Below, piece by piece: positions 32,669 through 42,365 of a stretch of DNA of 64,000 nt (the stretch's first letter is position 1; each line of letters starts with the position of its first letter). Made by a program: the position numbers and the translations under genes. Where the stretch lies: positions 38,179,937 through 38,243,936 of the forward strand of contig CM072513.1 of the NCBI GenBank assembly GCA_036898135.1, read 5' to 3'. The notes under the pieces were generated by a model, which was not told where the DNA came from, searched no databases, and saw nothing but the letters and a program-made list of their open reading frames with translations. Origin of the DNA: Oncomelania hupensis (taxonomy: Eukaryota > Mollusca > Gastropoda > Littorinimorpha > Pomatiopsidae).

Positions 32669-33275
32669 CATAAGGATGGATTGGCCGGCTCGATCACCCG
32701 ATTTGAACCCCATAGAACATCTGTGGGATGTCTTGGGTCGACAGACACGGGCAAACCTCCCTCCAGGAGCTAACCTTGGCCCAAGTTCTCCAGCAAGAGT
32801 GGTTGGCCATCCCAGGAAACATCCTCCATAACCTGATACGGTCCATGAGACAACGATGCCAAGACTGCATTAATGCAAACGGTGGCCACACTCGATACTG
32901 ACTCTATAGATTTTTGGTTTCTAAAGTTTTGATTTCGTAAATGAGGGGTATGTCCAGTTAAATTGAATTTACTCGAATGTTAAGCGACTGATGTCTCAAA
33001 TCTTTTTTGTTATTGATGCAGAAATGATTTCAATAAAATATGTTGAACTAATAAATTGAATTCGTGTTTCTGTTTAAAGAGAGACCGATATGTCCAAGTG
33101 GCCCTTGTATTATTTTGAGTAGTATATTATCTATTATCTATGTTGTTACAAGCGCAGAGGGCTCCAGAAACAAACAGAAGACATGAAAGAGGGAATCACG
33201 TTTATGGAAGGAAGGAATAACGAAGCCTAACGTTCTGTTGCGTTAGCGTTAAGGACGAGTCGCCACCTTGACAAC

Positions 33276-33341
<66 letters not shown>
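33276..33341. repeat. (ATC)n microsatellite
   Basis: About 22 uninterrupted ATC units. Poly-Asp and poly-His frames are artefacts. Confidence 0.95.
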
Positions 33342-33887
33342 CCCATTGCACGTAGCTACGATCGAAAGAAAGTAATACTCCAGGCACACGCTGCGCAGCA
33401 GGCCAAAGTATGTCCCTTGAAGTGGCGAGGTTAGCAGCCTGCTCAGTTACAGTGTCGCTGAAAGACTAGAAACGGAAAAGTAAGTTTCGTCTTCTCTAGG
33501 CGACGAATTAGGTCACGCTGTATTTGTTTCTAGGTCAACTGTCTTTTACGAACCGTTTGAGAATCTTTTCGAACCGTTTATTGACGCCTCACTTGGTTTC
33601 ATACAATTTAAGAATCCAAGAAGGCAAATGAGTTTTTGGTACGGAAAAAGAGCATTTTTGTAGAGAAAAGGTTAGGGCAGGGGCTAGTGATAGATCTACA
33701 ACTAACCTACCCGAACCCTTGTAGCAATATTCCGCTCTTTCCGTCACTTTTAAACAGTACTGCGGTTTGCATCCGCGGCTAGCAGCTAGCCCAAAGTATA
33801 CTTGAAGGGATGGAGGGAATACTTTCACCTGCTGCTAGCTGGAGTTTTGGTGATACTTTCTACCGATCGCAGCAATGTGTATTACCT
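33342..33887. other. Unassigned stretch
   Basis: No supported gene. Both ends abut ATC microsatellites. Confidence 0.45.
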
Positions 33888-33903
33888 CCATCATCATCAT
33901 CAA

Positions 33904-33960
<57 letters not shown>

Positions 33961-33961
33961 A
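33888..33961. repeat. (ATC)n microsatellite
   Basis: About 24 ATC units with one AAC interruption. Confidence 0.95.
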
Positions 33962-34271
33962 TTAAAAATTCGTCGTGTTGGTACTTGGTGGTTATGGACA
34001 CGTACACCAAACTTATGTACCTTGAATCTGCAGTGCAGCGCAGAAATATTTTAATCTTTACATCCCTCGAATGTCGGGGAAAACATGGAGCACGTGCAAG
34101 AATAAGCATGCAGGCAGGCGTGTGTATGTGAGTGGGTGACTACATATCAGTTGCGTAATGTTTTTGTTTTGTTTTGTTTTGGCTCATCAGTCTGTAACTT
34201 TGTAATTTTGCATGGCACTGTATGGTTTTTAAATACTGTTTTTAAAGGGGAAGAAATGTTTTATTTCTTGT

Positions 34272-34273
<2 letters not shown>

Positions 34274-34323
<50 letters not shown>

Positions 34324-34447
34324 TTAATAATAATAATGAATAACATTATTTTATATAGCGCAAAACTCACAGACTCATTGAGCACGCACAAGCATTCACT
34401 CACAATGTACAAAAGGATTACAGGTATATATGGAGGTACATCCAATC

Positions 34448-34509
<62 letters not shown>
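34274..34509. repeat. (AAT)n microsatellites and a retroposon tail
   Basis: Runs at 34274-34340 and 34450-34509 flank a 100-bp piece (34344-34448) that on the minus strand ends GTTTTGCGCTATATAAAAT, a retroposon 3' end. Each run therefore sits at the 3' tail of a minus-strand retroposon. Confidence 0.85.
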
Positions 34510-34510
<1 letters not shown>

Positions 34511-35999
34511 GATTTTTATATAGCGCGGTACTCCAGCCTACGACCAGACTCACTGCGCTTTACATAGTCATTACATAAAAATACATGCACTCGATCAAAC
34601 ATCGCTTTTGCTACGATACACCAAAAGACGGAACAGTAAAAGTAAAAACTATTTACAACTATGTACAAAAATGACCAAAAAAAAAAATAAAAATAGAATA
34701 GCAAACACCTATTCACAGCTATTTATATGCCCGGTTAGACCCAGGAAAGGAAAACAGTATAAATATTTACAACCGTGTACACACTTACGGATCAGACAGA
34801 GACAAAAGAGGAGAGAATGGCAGCGGGATACAAATCAGTCTGAATAATGCAGTTTGAAGAAGTGGGTTTTGAGGGCCTTTTTGAATGCCTGTGTTGATTG
34901 TATTTTGTGGATATGGGAGGGAATTCCACTGCTTGGGTGCAGAGTAAGCGAATGCACGTTGGCCGTATGTCTTAGTGCGGGTGACGGGAACCTTGAGTGT
35001 GTGAGTGTCAGCAGAAGATCTTAAAGTGCGTGAAGGAGAGTAGACAGACAGTAGATCAGCAAGGTATGAAGGACAAGAATCTGAGAAGAAGTTGTGACAG
35101 AGAACAGAGAGTTTGCACTCTATGCGTGCTTGCACAGGAAGCCATTGAAGGGAATGTAGTAGAGGTGTGGTGTGATCGCGTTTCTTTGCTCGGAATACTA
35201 GTCTAGCTGCTGAGTTCTGAACCTTTTGTAGTTTGTCAATGATGTGTTTTGGGGAGCCAGCGAGGAGAGAGTTGCAATAGTAAAGACGATAAAGGACGAG
35301 AGCGCAGACTAGGGTTTTGGTGGTAGTGACTGTAAGATAGTGGCGAAAGGAGCTGATTTGGCGTATGGCCGTGTATGCAGAGCGACAGACGTTGGAGATG
35401 TGGTTGTTGAGGGACAGGTCATCGGAGAGAATGTAGCCGAGATTTCTCGCTGAGGATGAGAACTGAATGTTTGTTGTCCCTACTGTAAGCGATATTGGGA
35501 GAGGCGAGAGTGAAGAGGAGGTGTTGTGCTTGTGAATGAGGTAGCTTCGGTTTTATCGTCATTAAGTTTAAGCTTGTTGAGTGTCATCCATGACTTAATG
35601 TCTGTGATGCAGTTCTCCAAAGTCTGAACAGTGGAATTAATGAGAGAGGGGGCAGTGGATTTATAAAGTTGTGTGTCATCTGCAAATGACTGACTCTCAA
35701 CAGCTTGCTTTCCGAGCAGGAGAAGCAGTGGCTTGGTGTACAGAGTGAATAACACCGGCCCTAAAACGGAACCCTGAGGCACTCCGCACACCAAGTCTGC
35801 TATGCTGGAGAAACAGCCATCGACAGTGACTGCTTGTGATCTGTCAGAAAGATATGAGTGGAACCAAGCCAGGATTGAGCCAGAGATTCCAAAGTAGTGT
35901 TGAAGAGTGTTAAAGAGAATGTGGTGGTCGACTGTGTCAAAGGCGGCTTAGAGGTCTAATAAGGTGAGAATGGCGACGTTACCATTATCTAAGGCAAGC
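34510..35999 (-). mobile_element. CR1-like LINE, RT to 3' end
   Basis: Read on the minus strand from about 35999. A degenerate reverse transcriptase shows AAFDTVDHHIL, FGISGSILAWFHSYLSDR, GVPQGSVLGPVLFTLY and the catalytic SFADDTQLY. The thumb and C-terminus follow, with QNSAARLVF-type, PTYLADLL-like and QWNSLPY-like motifs. Several stops and frameshifts are present. The 3' end is GGTACCGCGCTATATAAAAAT-like followed by (TTA)n. The endonuclease domain and N-terminus are missing, so it is a 5'-truncated dead copy. Confidence 0.85.
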
Positions 36000-36142
36000 A
36001 ACCTACCTACCAACAACAAAACACAAATAATGTTATGTTACTCCCTGTAAGATGAAAGAGGGGTAGGGTGGGGAGAGGTATCCGAGTAAGTTAATCAAAA
36101 GCTAAGCGAAAAAGGTATGTTTTCAGTTGGGCTTTAAATAAT
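36000..36142. other. Unassigned short stretch
   Basis: Unrecognised AT-rich DNA between the LINE and the TA array. Confidence 0.4.
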
Positions 36143-36532
<390 letters not shown>

Positions 36533-36700
36533 AAAACTTGAGACTTTCTTCTACAAGCTGAATTGCAATGTACTCAGTCAATGTAAAATGGATTATAATG
36601 CCTATTTTGCTGTGGTAAATGACTAGGTATGATGGAACTGAAGTTGATTTTGTTATTTTTGATGCCTGTACGAAGACCACAAGGGAAAAAGGGCACATCA

Positions 36701-38259
36701 CAGGCGGCGGAAGCAGAAGGGGCAGGGGGGCCATGCCCCCCCCCCCCCCTAGAAAAATGTTGGAGGGGGCAGCCTTATATATTGCCCCCTCCAATAATGA
36801 GTAGTAGTTTTTTTTTTTTTTTTTTTTTTTTGCCAAGGCATTAAAGGATTTTTTTTCTTCAAATGGAATCAAGCAATACAAGTGTTTATCATCACAATCA
36901 TCATCATCACCCTCTGATCAGTAAGAGAAGTTCGTCCCTTCGTCATCATTTCCTGTCGACGCGTCATAATCGTTAGCCTTAGCGTAGATCAAAGTGACCG
37001 ACAGTTTTCGACATCGTGCACATCACAGTCGCGTTTTGAAAACTTTAATTTGCTGTCAGTTTTTACAGTCTACCGTTTTCAATATCAGCAATTTTCTCGA
37101 TTACAAGTGAAGAAGTCAGCAAAATGGCAAATGCTTTGACAACTGGTGTTATTGTTCCTCGTCAAGCATCCTGACAGACTCTCCGTGACAACCAACCTGC
37201 GGCCACTCCAGAAGAATATTTCAAGATTAGCATTGCCATTCCTTTCTTGGAACACCTGTCAACCGAATTGGACTCGAGGTTCGAAAATGCTGGTCTAGCA
37301 GTTGATGGTCTATGTCTGGTGCCAAGCACTTTAATAGACAACCAGGATGGTTTCATGCAGGTTCCAGAAGGGGTGATGCTGGCAATGTTGTGGGAGTCTG
37401 ACCTACCAGACAACGCTACCCTTGATGCAGAATACCAACAATGGGTTTGCAAATGGCGAAGTGCTGCTGAGAATGCGACAGCTATCATCCCATTCACGGC
37501 ATCAGAAGCACTGAAACATTGTGACAGGGATTTTTTTTATCCCAACCTGTTCATCATGCTTTAGAACCTTTGCACCCTACCTGTCACTACTGCCGAGTGT
37601 GAGCGTTCAAACAGTCAGTTGCGCAACCTGAAAAACTACCTGCGCTCTACAATGGGGCAACAGAGACTAAATGGACTTGCTTTACTGAAAGTGCACAGGG
37701 ATGTTGATATTGACTTCAAAGAGGCAGTGAACTGTTTTGCCAGAAGATACAATTCACAAATGGTACTAATGCCGGGGAACCTAGTGCAGCAAGACTGAAT
37801 TAAGTGAAAGCAGGGCGGTGATGTTCATAAACTACAAGGTAAAGCTTTATACCGTTAACGATCAACAAAAAGTAGTGAATAATAATAGTATACAAAACAT
37901 CTCTGCTGATAAATAAATGTGTGTGTGGTGTTTTTTTTTAAGGGAGGGGCAGAGAATAATTTTTGTACCCCAGAGTTTGTCAGTTCAATTGTTCAAAAAG
38001 CTCAAAGTCCCAGACCATCACAGATGGCTTTTTCAAGGTTCAAATTGCACCAGATTGCACCATTTTGCATCCTTGAAAAAAAAAATTTCCGGGGGGGGGC
38101 ATGCCCCCGGACCCCCCTAGAAGGCTCGGCGCTTCGCGCCTTCGCTGAATCTGTAACCCCCACCCCCACCCTCGACTTTTCCCAGGTCTGGCCCTTATGT
38201 CAGTGAATAGTGTGTGCCCCCCCCCCCCCCCCCCAATCCTGAGCAGCTTCCGCCGCCTG
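36701..38259 (+). mobile_element. hAT-like transposon, defective
   Basis: The inverted ends are CAGGCGGCGGAAGC at left and GCTTCCGCCGCCTG at right. Next to each are G/C-rich subterminal palindromes around GGGGGGCATGCCCCC (36724-36750 and 38090-38110). Flanking GCACATCA and GCACATGT suggest an 8-bp target duplication, offset by one base on the right. It contains the C-terminal part of a hAT transposase (37123-37798). Confidence 0.82.
37123..37798 (+). pseudogene. hAT transposase, C-terminal part
   Basis: The frame shows YFKISIAIPFLEHLSTELDSR, then an in-frame stop at 37562-37564, then LPVTTAECERSNSQLRNLKN and MGQQRLNGLALLKVHRDV. The last part matches the hAT dimerisation region (TTAxCERSFSxLRxIKxYLR), as found in transposases and domesticated THAP0/ZMYM-type proteins. 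The N-terminal zinc finger and catalytic Asp residues are missing, and an upstream stop follows the start. It is inactive. Confidence 0.82.
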
Positions 38260-38627
38260 TGCACATGTCACATTTTCCAATTATTCGAGTTATGTCCCTT
38301 ACTATATAAACATAGAAGCCTAAAGGTTAGCAAAATAGTCAAATCCAACCCCAAAAAGGCCTATGTACTGCTACAGAAACACCCAAAGAAAAGGCATACA
38401 GGGGAAAAAGGGCACAAGTCCAGACTGTAAAATGGGAAAAAGGCCTATTTCACAAACAACGATTCCTTTTTTGGGTTGGATTTTACTGTTTTGCTTACCT
38501 TCAGGCTTATGTTTATATAGTAGGGGACATAACTCAAATAATTGGAAAATGTGACATGTGCCCTTTTTCCCCTGTGGTCTTCATATATCTTCCATGTATA
38601 TTTTATTTATTGCTATGTTGTATTTTA

Positions 38628-38633
38628 ACAAAG

Positions 38634-38693
<60 letters not shown>

Positions 38694-38740
38694 ATAATAC
38701 AAAGCATGGAGATGAACAAAGTTTATTATTATTATTTTTA

Positions 38741-38802
<62 letters not shown>

Positions 38803-38803
38803 A
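38628..38803. repeat. Duplicated (ATT)n microsatellite
   Basis: The unit ACAAAGTTTATT-(ATT)n-AATACAAAGCATGGAGATGA occurs twice in tandem (38628-38714 and 38715-38823). The second runs on into an RTE fragment, so RTE sequence was duplicated together with the microsatellite. Confidence 0.85.
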
Positions 38804-39087
38804 GAATACAAAGCATGGAGATGAAGTGCTACAGAAGACTTCTGGGCATTTCCTACACCCAGCACATCATCAACGACGAAGTCCGACAGACCATCACACA
38901 AGCCATTGGACAACACGATGACCTGCTCACAGTGGTGAAAAAACGGAAACTCCGATGGTATGGCCACGTCACCAGATCATCAGGTCTTGCAAAGACCATC
39001 CTGCAAGGCACAGTGCAAGGAGGTAGAAGAAGAGGAAGACCAAAAAAGAGGTGGGAGGACAACATTCGAGAATGGACTGGTTTGACC
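38804..39087 (+). mobile_element. RTE LINE fragment
   Basis: Encodes IQSMEMKCYRRLLGISYTQH through GGRRRGRPKKRWEDNIREWT in one open frame, then ends abruptly without the usual GGATAGGATA tail. Truncated at both ends. Confidence 0.87.
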
Positions 39088-39233
39088 TTTAATGTACCCA
39101 GTATATGTTTTTTTCTGCTTAGTTTTAGTGTTTGATGTTTTTGTATCAGAAGTATTTTTACTTGCGAGTGCATGTGTGTGTGGGTACGAGCGCTTAGAGC
39201 AGACTTTAGATTTGCGCTTTACAAAATAATTTA

Positions 39234-39278
<45 letters not shown>

Positions 39279-39320
39279 GTATTAGTATTAGTATTATTAT
39301 TAGTATTATTATTATTATTA
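39088..39320 (+). repeat. Retroposon tail with (ATT)n
   Basis: Unidentified sequence ends TTTGCGCTTTACAAAATAAT and runs into an ATT/AGT microsatellite (39232-39320), the same layout as other LINE/SINE tails in this window. Confidence 0.55.
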
Positions 39321-40864
39321 ACGTTCGGGCGGTCATTACTAAAGAAATGCAGCTGAGGGATTCCATTCTCATCGAGAGTGCGGCTACACGGGTGACATTT
39401 CCAATCGCTCAAGCTGAGGGAGTCGGCGGCCATCAATCTCCGTTGTATGTGAGGGAAGAATTCCAAACTAAAAAGTCCGCTCAAAGCACTCACACGCTTA
39501 CGCTCAAACAAGCACTCGCAGAATAAGAGACTGGATGACAGGAACCCGTCATCCTTTGATCTCCACGGTTGGCAGAATTGCAACCTCTTGTCGTAAAATG
39601 AAGAGAAAATATCACAAACAAGTCATAGAATGAAGAGAAAATAACACAAATAACATTTAATAACGAAGACATTAACATTAGCTGAAGTCTAAACTGCCAA
39701 GATCTAAATGTAGTGGCTACATTTCAAACAAACAACTAGATTTTGTCCAGATTTATTCATCAGATTAGGTAATTGTATTGATACAAAGACACAATCATGA
39801 CAGGTAATATTTTTTTTTTTGGCAATAAAAGGGGGTAAACCAATTTTGCCTCTCCTTATTGAAGTTAAGAGTGATGCCCCTTCGTACTAGCCATGGTGCC
39901 GGGACAATTTATTTTTCTGTTGCGTCTGACTAATTACATTATTATATTTGTCCTGTCTTTTCTCTGCTGGATTCCACTGGCTGTTCTTCTGGTAAAACTT
40001 TGCGTGTGCTGACGTGCTTACGGCTAATCTATTTATGCATTTCCTATTATATTTTCTCAGAGTTTCCTGTGCGTTTAGATCTAGACTGCTGACAAACCAA
40101 ACTTCACTTGTCACACATTTTGTGCGCCGTGGCTTATGTGTTTAATGATTTTATCAATAATTCTCGAGCAACATACTTTGAAGATCGTTGTGCTTTGTTT
40201 CTACTGTGATTTCAGTGTTCGTAACGATAATAATTCATAATGTTTTCGGTTTTTGAAAATAATAGCAAACTGTGTAAACTGTGTTTTAAATCTTTGTAAG
40301 AAATATGTTCTTGGCTGTCAAAATTCGCACAAAGCAAAGTTAACCTTTTCGAGACAGGCAATATCCTTAGTGAAAAACAAATAATAAACAAACAAAAACA
40401 GAAGCACCCTCCCTGTTTCTCACACGTTCCTGTACGGTTCTAGCTGTTTTTAGAGAATTTATAATACATTTTAAAATTATTTGACATCCTTTTTCAAAGT
40501 CATTCTCTCAGTCCGTCCTACCAACTGTTGTGGTTTTTTTAATTTGCAACTGGCTTCATCCTAAGGTGAACTTCTCAACGATGTCTTTGTGACTACTCAT
40601 GCAGTACCTATAGACTGCACTCAGTGTAGTCTAAACATTCAAGGCTAAACCTCCTCTGATGATGAGATCTTTGGTAAAGGTGGAAACGCGTAATGAGAAT
40701 CAGAGGCTTTTTGAATGCAGTTGTACTTCATTTGAGCTCCTTAAGCTCACGAAGAAGCACGTGGAATTGAAACCCAGTATGTCGAACTTTTTGGTCCACC
40801 TTTGACAAGAGGATAATTACCTTTCATGATGTTAAAGCAACTTGCCTCCATTGAGATAATTGAA
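39321..40864. other. Unassigned stretch
   Basis: No supported gene. The minus frame at 39206-39583 has no recognisable domain and begins by translating the microsatellite. The first exon of the downstream plus-strand membrane-protein gene could lie here or further left, but I could not identify it. Confidence 0.45.
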
Positions 40865-40898
40865 ATTAACACGTGTTCTGTGTAATTTACAGAGATAC

Positions 40899-40951
40899 AA
40901 TACAAGATTATTGCTTTAGGTCCAGCGACTCTTCCGAGCCAAATCAGGACC
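40899..40951 (-). mobile_element. Ultra-short copy of retroposon R
   Basis: A 53-bp insertion with a perfect 15-bp duplication, AATTTACAGAGATAC (40884-40898 and 40952-40966). On the minus strand it begins GGTCCTGATTTGGCTCGG and has a short irregular tail. Confidence 0.85.
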
Positions 40952-41071
40952 AATTTACAGAGATACCGGTAATCCAGTGTTTTATAGAGATACCGGTAAT
41001 CCAGTGTTAATTACTAAGTATTTGCCACGCCTTGATCCTTGCGCCAAAGCCTGATAATTACAAATATCATA

Positions 41072-41615
41072 ATTACATTACATTACATAATTGTTGCTTT
41101 AGGTCCAGCGGACTCTTCCGAGCCAAATCAGGACCGGACAACCCCCAATCCGCATAAAAGATCTGCTGAAACAACCCTAGTGGGAAAACTGAATGCCCTC
41201 CACCAGCCAGTCACTTTACAATAAAGACATCCCACGCAGGGGACGGCTGAGGCTTCACCCCAACTTATCGAACCCCCGTTTACAAAAACAAAATAGAATA
41301 CAAACATCATTATAAATTATCAACAAAACACATACATATAAAAGGCCTACATTGCTAAATAATAACATCATAGGACCACCTGGCAGAAAGCGTCCAATAT
41401 TCCCAAGCTGATCCAACAGACCTCATACACAAATAAGGAGTCTTGTCCCGGAAGAGTTTTCAAGAAAAAAGGTAGGAGACTGGTCTAGCGAAGAAGCCGA
41501 TAGTATAGCAGATTGATAGAACAGAGCAGGAATGAGAAAGAGCAAATGAGAAAGACAGCGACAGTGGGAATTTAAAGCACTAAATTTCCAGAAAGTGGGG
41601 ATACTATTTATACTG
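41072..41615 (-). mobile_element. Retroposon family R, long copy
   Basis: 544 bp flanked by a 19-bp duplication with one mismatch (41053-41071 and 41616-41634, GATAAT[T/G]ACAAATATCATA). It has an ATTAC-type tail at the low-coordinate end and is nearly identical to 3940-4509, so it is relatively young. Confidence 0.87.
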
Positions 41616-42365
41616 GATAATGACAAATATCATAGGAAAATTACAATTATCAAGGGATAATTACAATTATCAAGGGATAATTACAATTATCATTGAAAAA
41701 TTACAAATATCTTCGCATTATCATGTTTAATGTTCAGTTTTGACTCTAGCAATCCGTGTGGAAATGGGCCAAAGCCTAAAATTGTCATTTTCACTTGATA
41801 ATTACAGTTTGTACGTGTTAACTGTAAATGTGTCGTTGATATTTGTAATTATCATATGATACTTGTTATTATCAAGTTTTGGTGCTATTAGGCCGTCACA
41901 AGGTGAATTACACAGAACACGTCTTAATTACTATTATCACTGATACTTGTAAATGCACGTTTTGGCGCTAGTAGGCCGCCTTAGTCAGAATTAAGTATGA
42001 TCATGTAAAAATTGTAATTATGAAGTGAAAATTGTAATTATTAGGCCTATGTGATAATTACAGTTTTCGATTTTGACGCATTTCCAGGCGGATTGCTAGA
42101 GCCAAAACTGAAAATTAAACATGATCAAGCGAAGAGATTTTTAATTTTTCAATGATAATTATAATTATCCCTTGATAAGTGTAATTATTCCGTGATATTT
42201 GTAATTATCATGATATTTGTAATTATCAGGTTTTGGCGCTAGTAGGCCGTCATACTATGACTTAAGGGATGCTGTACGGTGCTAGCGATTTTGAGAGAAT
42301 TTATTATGTAGATTATCTGTGTTGTTTTTTTTAGATCTAAATGGGTTTTCTGAATTGTCTAACAG

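Larger units (their letters stand above)
29751..32901 (+). pseudogene. Tc1 transposase, disrupted
   Basis: The N-terminal part (29751-30267) encodes paired-like HTH DNA-binding regions (DADRGRAIAWLQEG, VGRRLGVSHSVVQRL), the GRPR motif RRSGRPRVTT and the first catalytic Asp in FTDESRF. After the LTR insertion the frame resumes at 32034 with RFADATVREHDRFGGGSVMMW. A stop follows GYRDDVL. The second Asp is in QDDNARPHRARIV and the Glu in DWPARSPDLNPIEHLWD; 34 residues separate these, hence DD34E. A one-base frameshift before LAQVLQQEWLAIPGN and the duplicated segment complete the damage. It would have cut and pasted the element by its inverted ends. Confidence 0.9.
29380..33124 (+). mobile_element. 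Tc1-like transposon (DD34E), interrupted
   Basis: The inverted ends begin TACTACTCAAAATAAT at 29380 and end with the complement at 33124, with GGGCCACT shared further in. TA flanks both ends (29378-29379 and 33125-33126), as expected. Inside is one transposase gene broken by a deleted LTR retrotransposon (30268-32028) and a 364-bp tandem duplication. Without these insertions the element would be about 1.6 kb, normal for Tc1. It is inactive. Confidence 0.9.
36672..38582. repeat. Foldback element family B, copy 2, split by hAT
   Basis: The left end (36672-36700, GAAGACCACAAGGGAAAAAG) and the rest (38260-38582) form a long inverted repeat. Its shared inner words are CACATGTCACATTTTCCAAT, GAGTTATGTCCC and CTATATAAACATA. 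The hAT element at 36701-38259 lies inside the left arm, so the foldback element was there first. Confidence 0.8.
40865..42253. repeat. Foldback element family A, copy 2, with two nested insertions
   Basis: Starts ATTAACACGTGTTCTGTG and ends TTTTGGCGCTAGTAGGCCGTCAT, with TAATTACAAATATC-type inverted units between. Removing the retroposons at 40899-40951 and 41072-41615, with one copy of each target duplication, restores the palindromic layout of 58001-58777. A short internal duplication (AGAGATACCGGTAATCCAGT twice) is at about 40961-41010. Confidence 0.78.
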
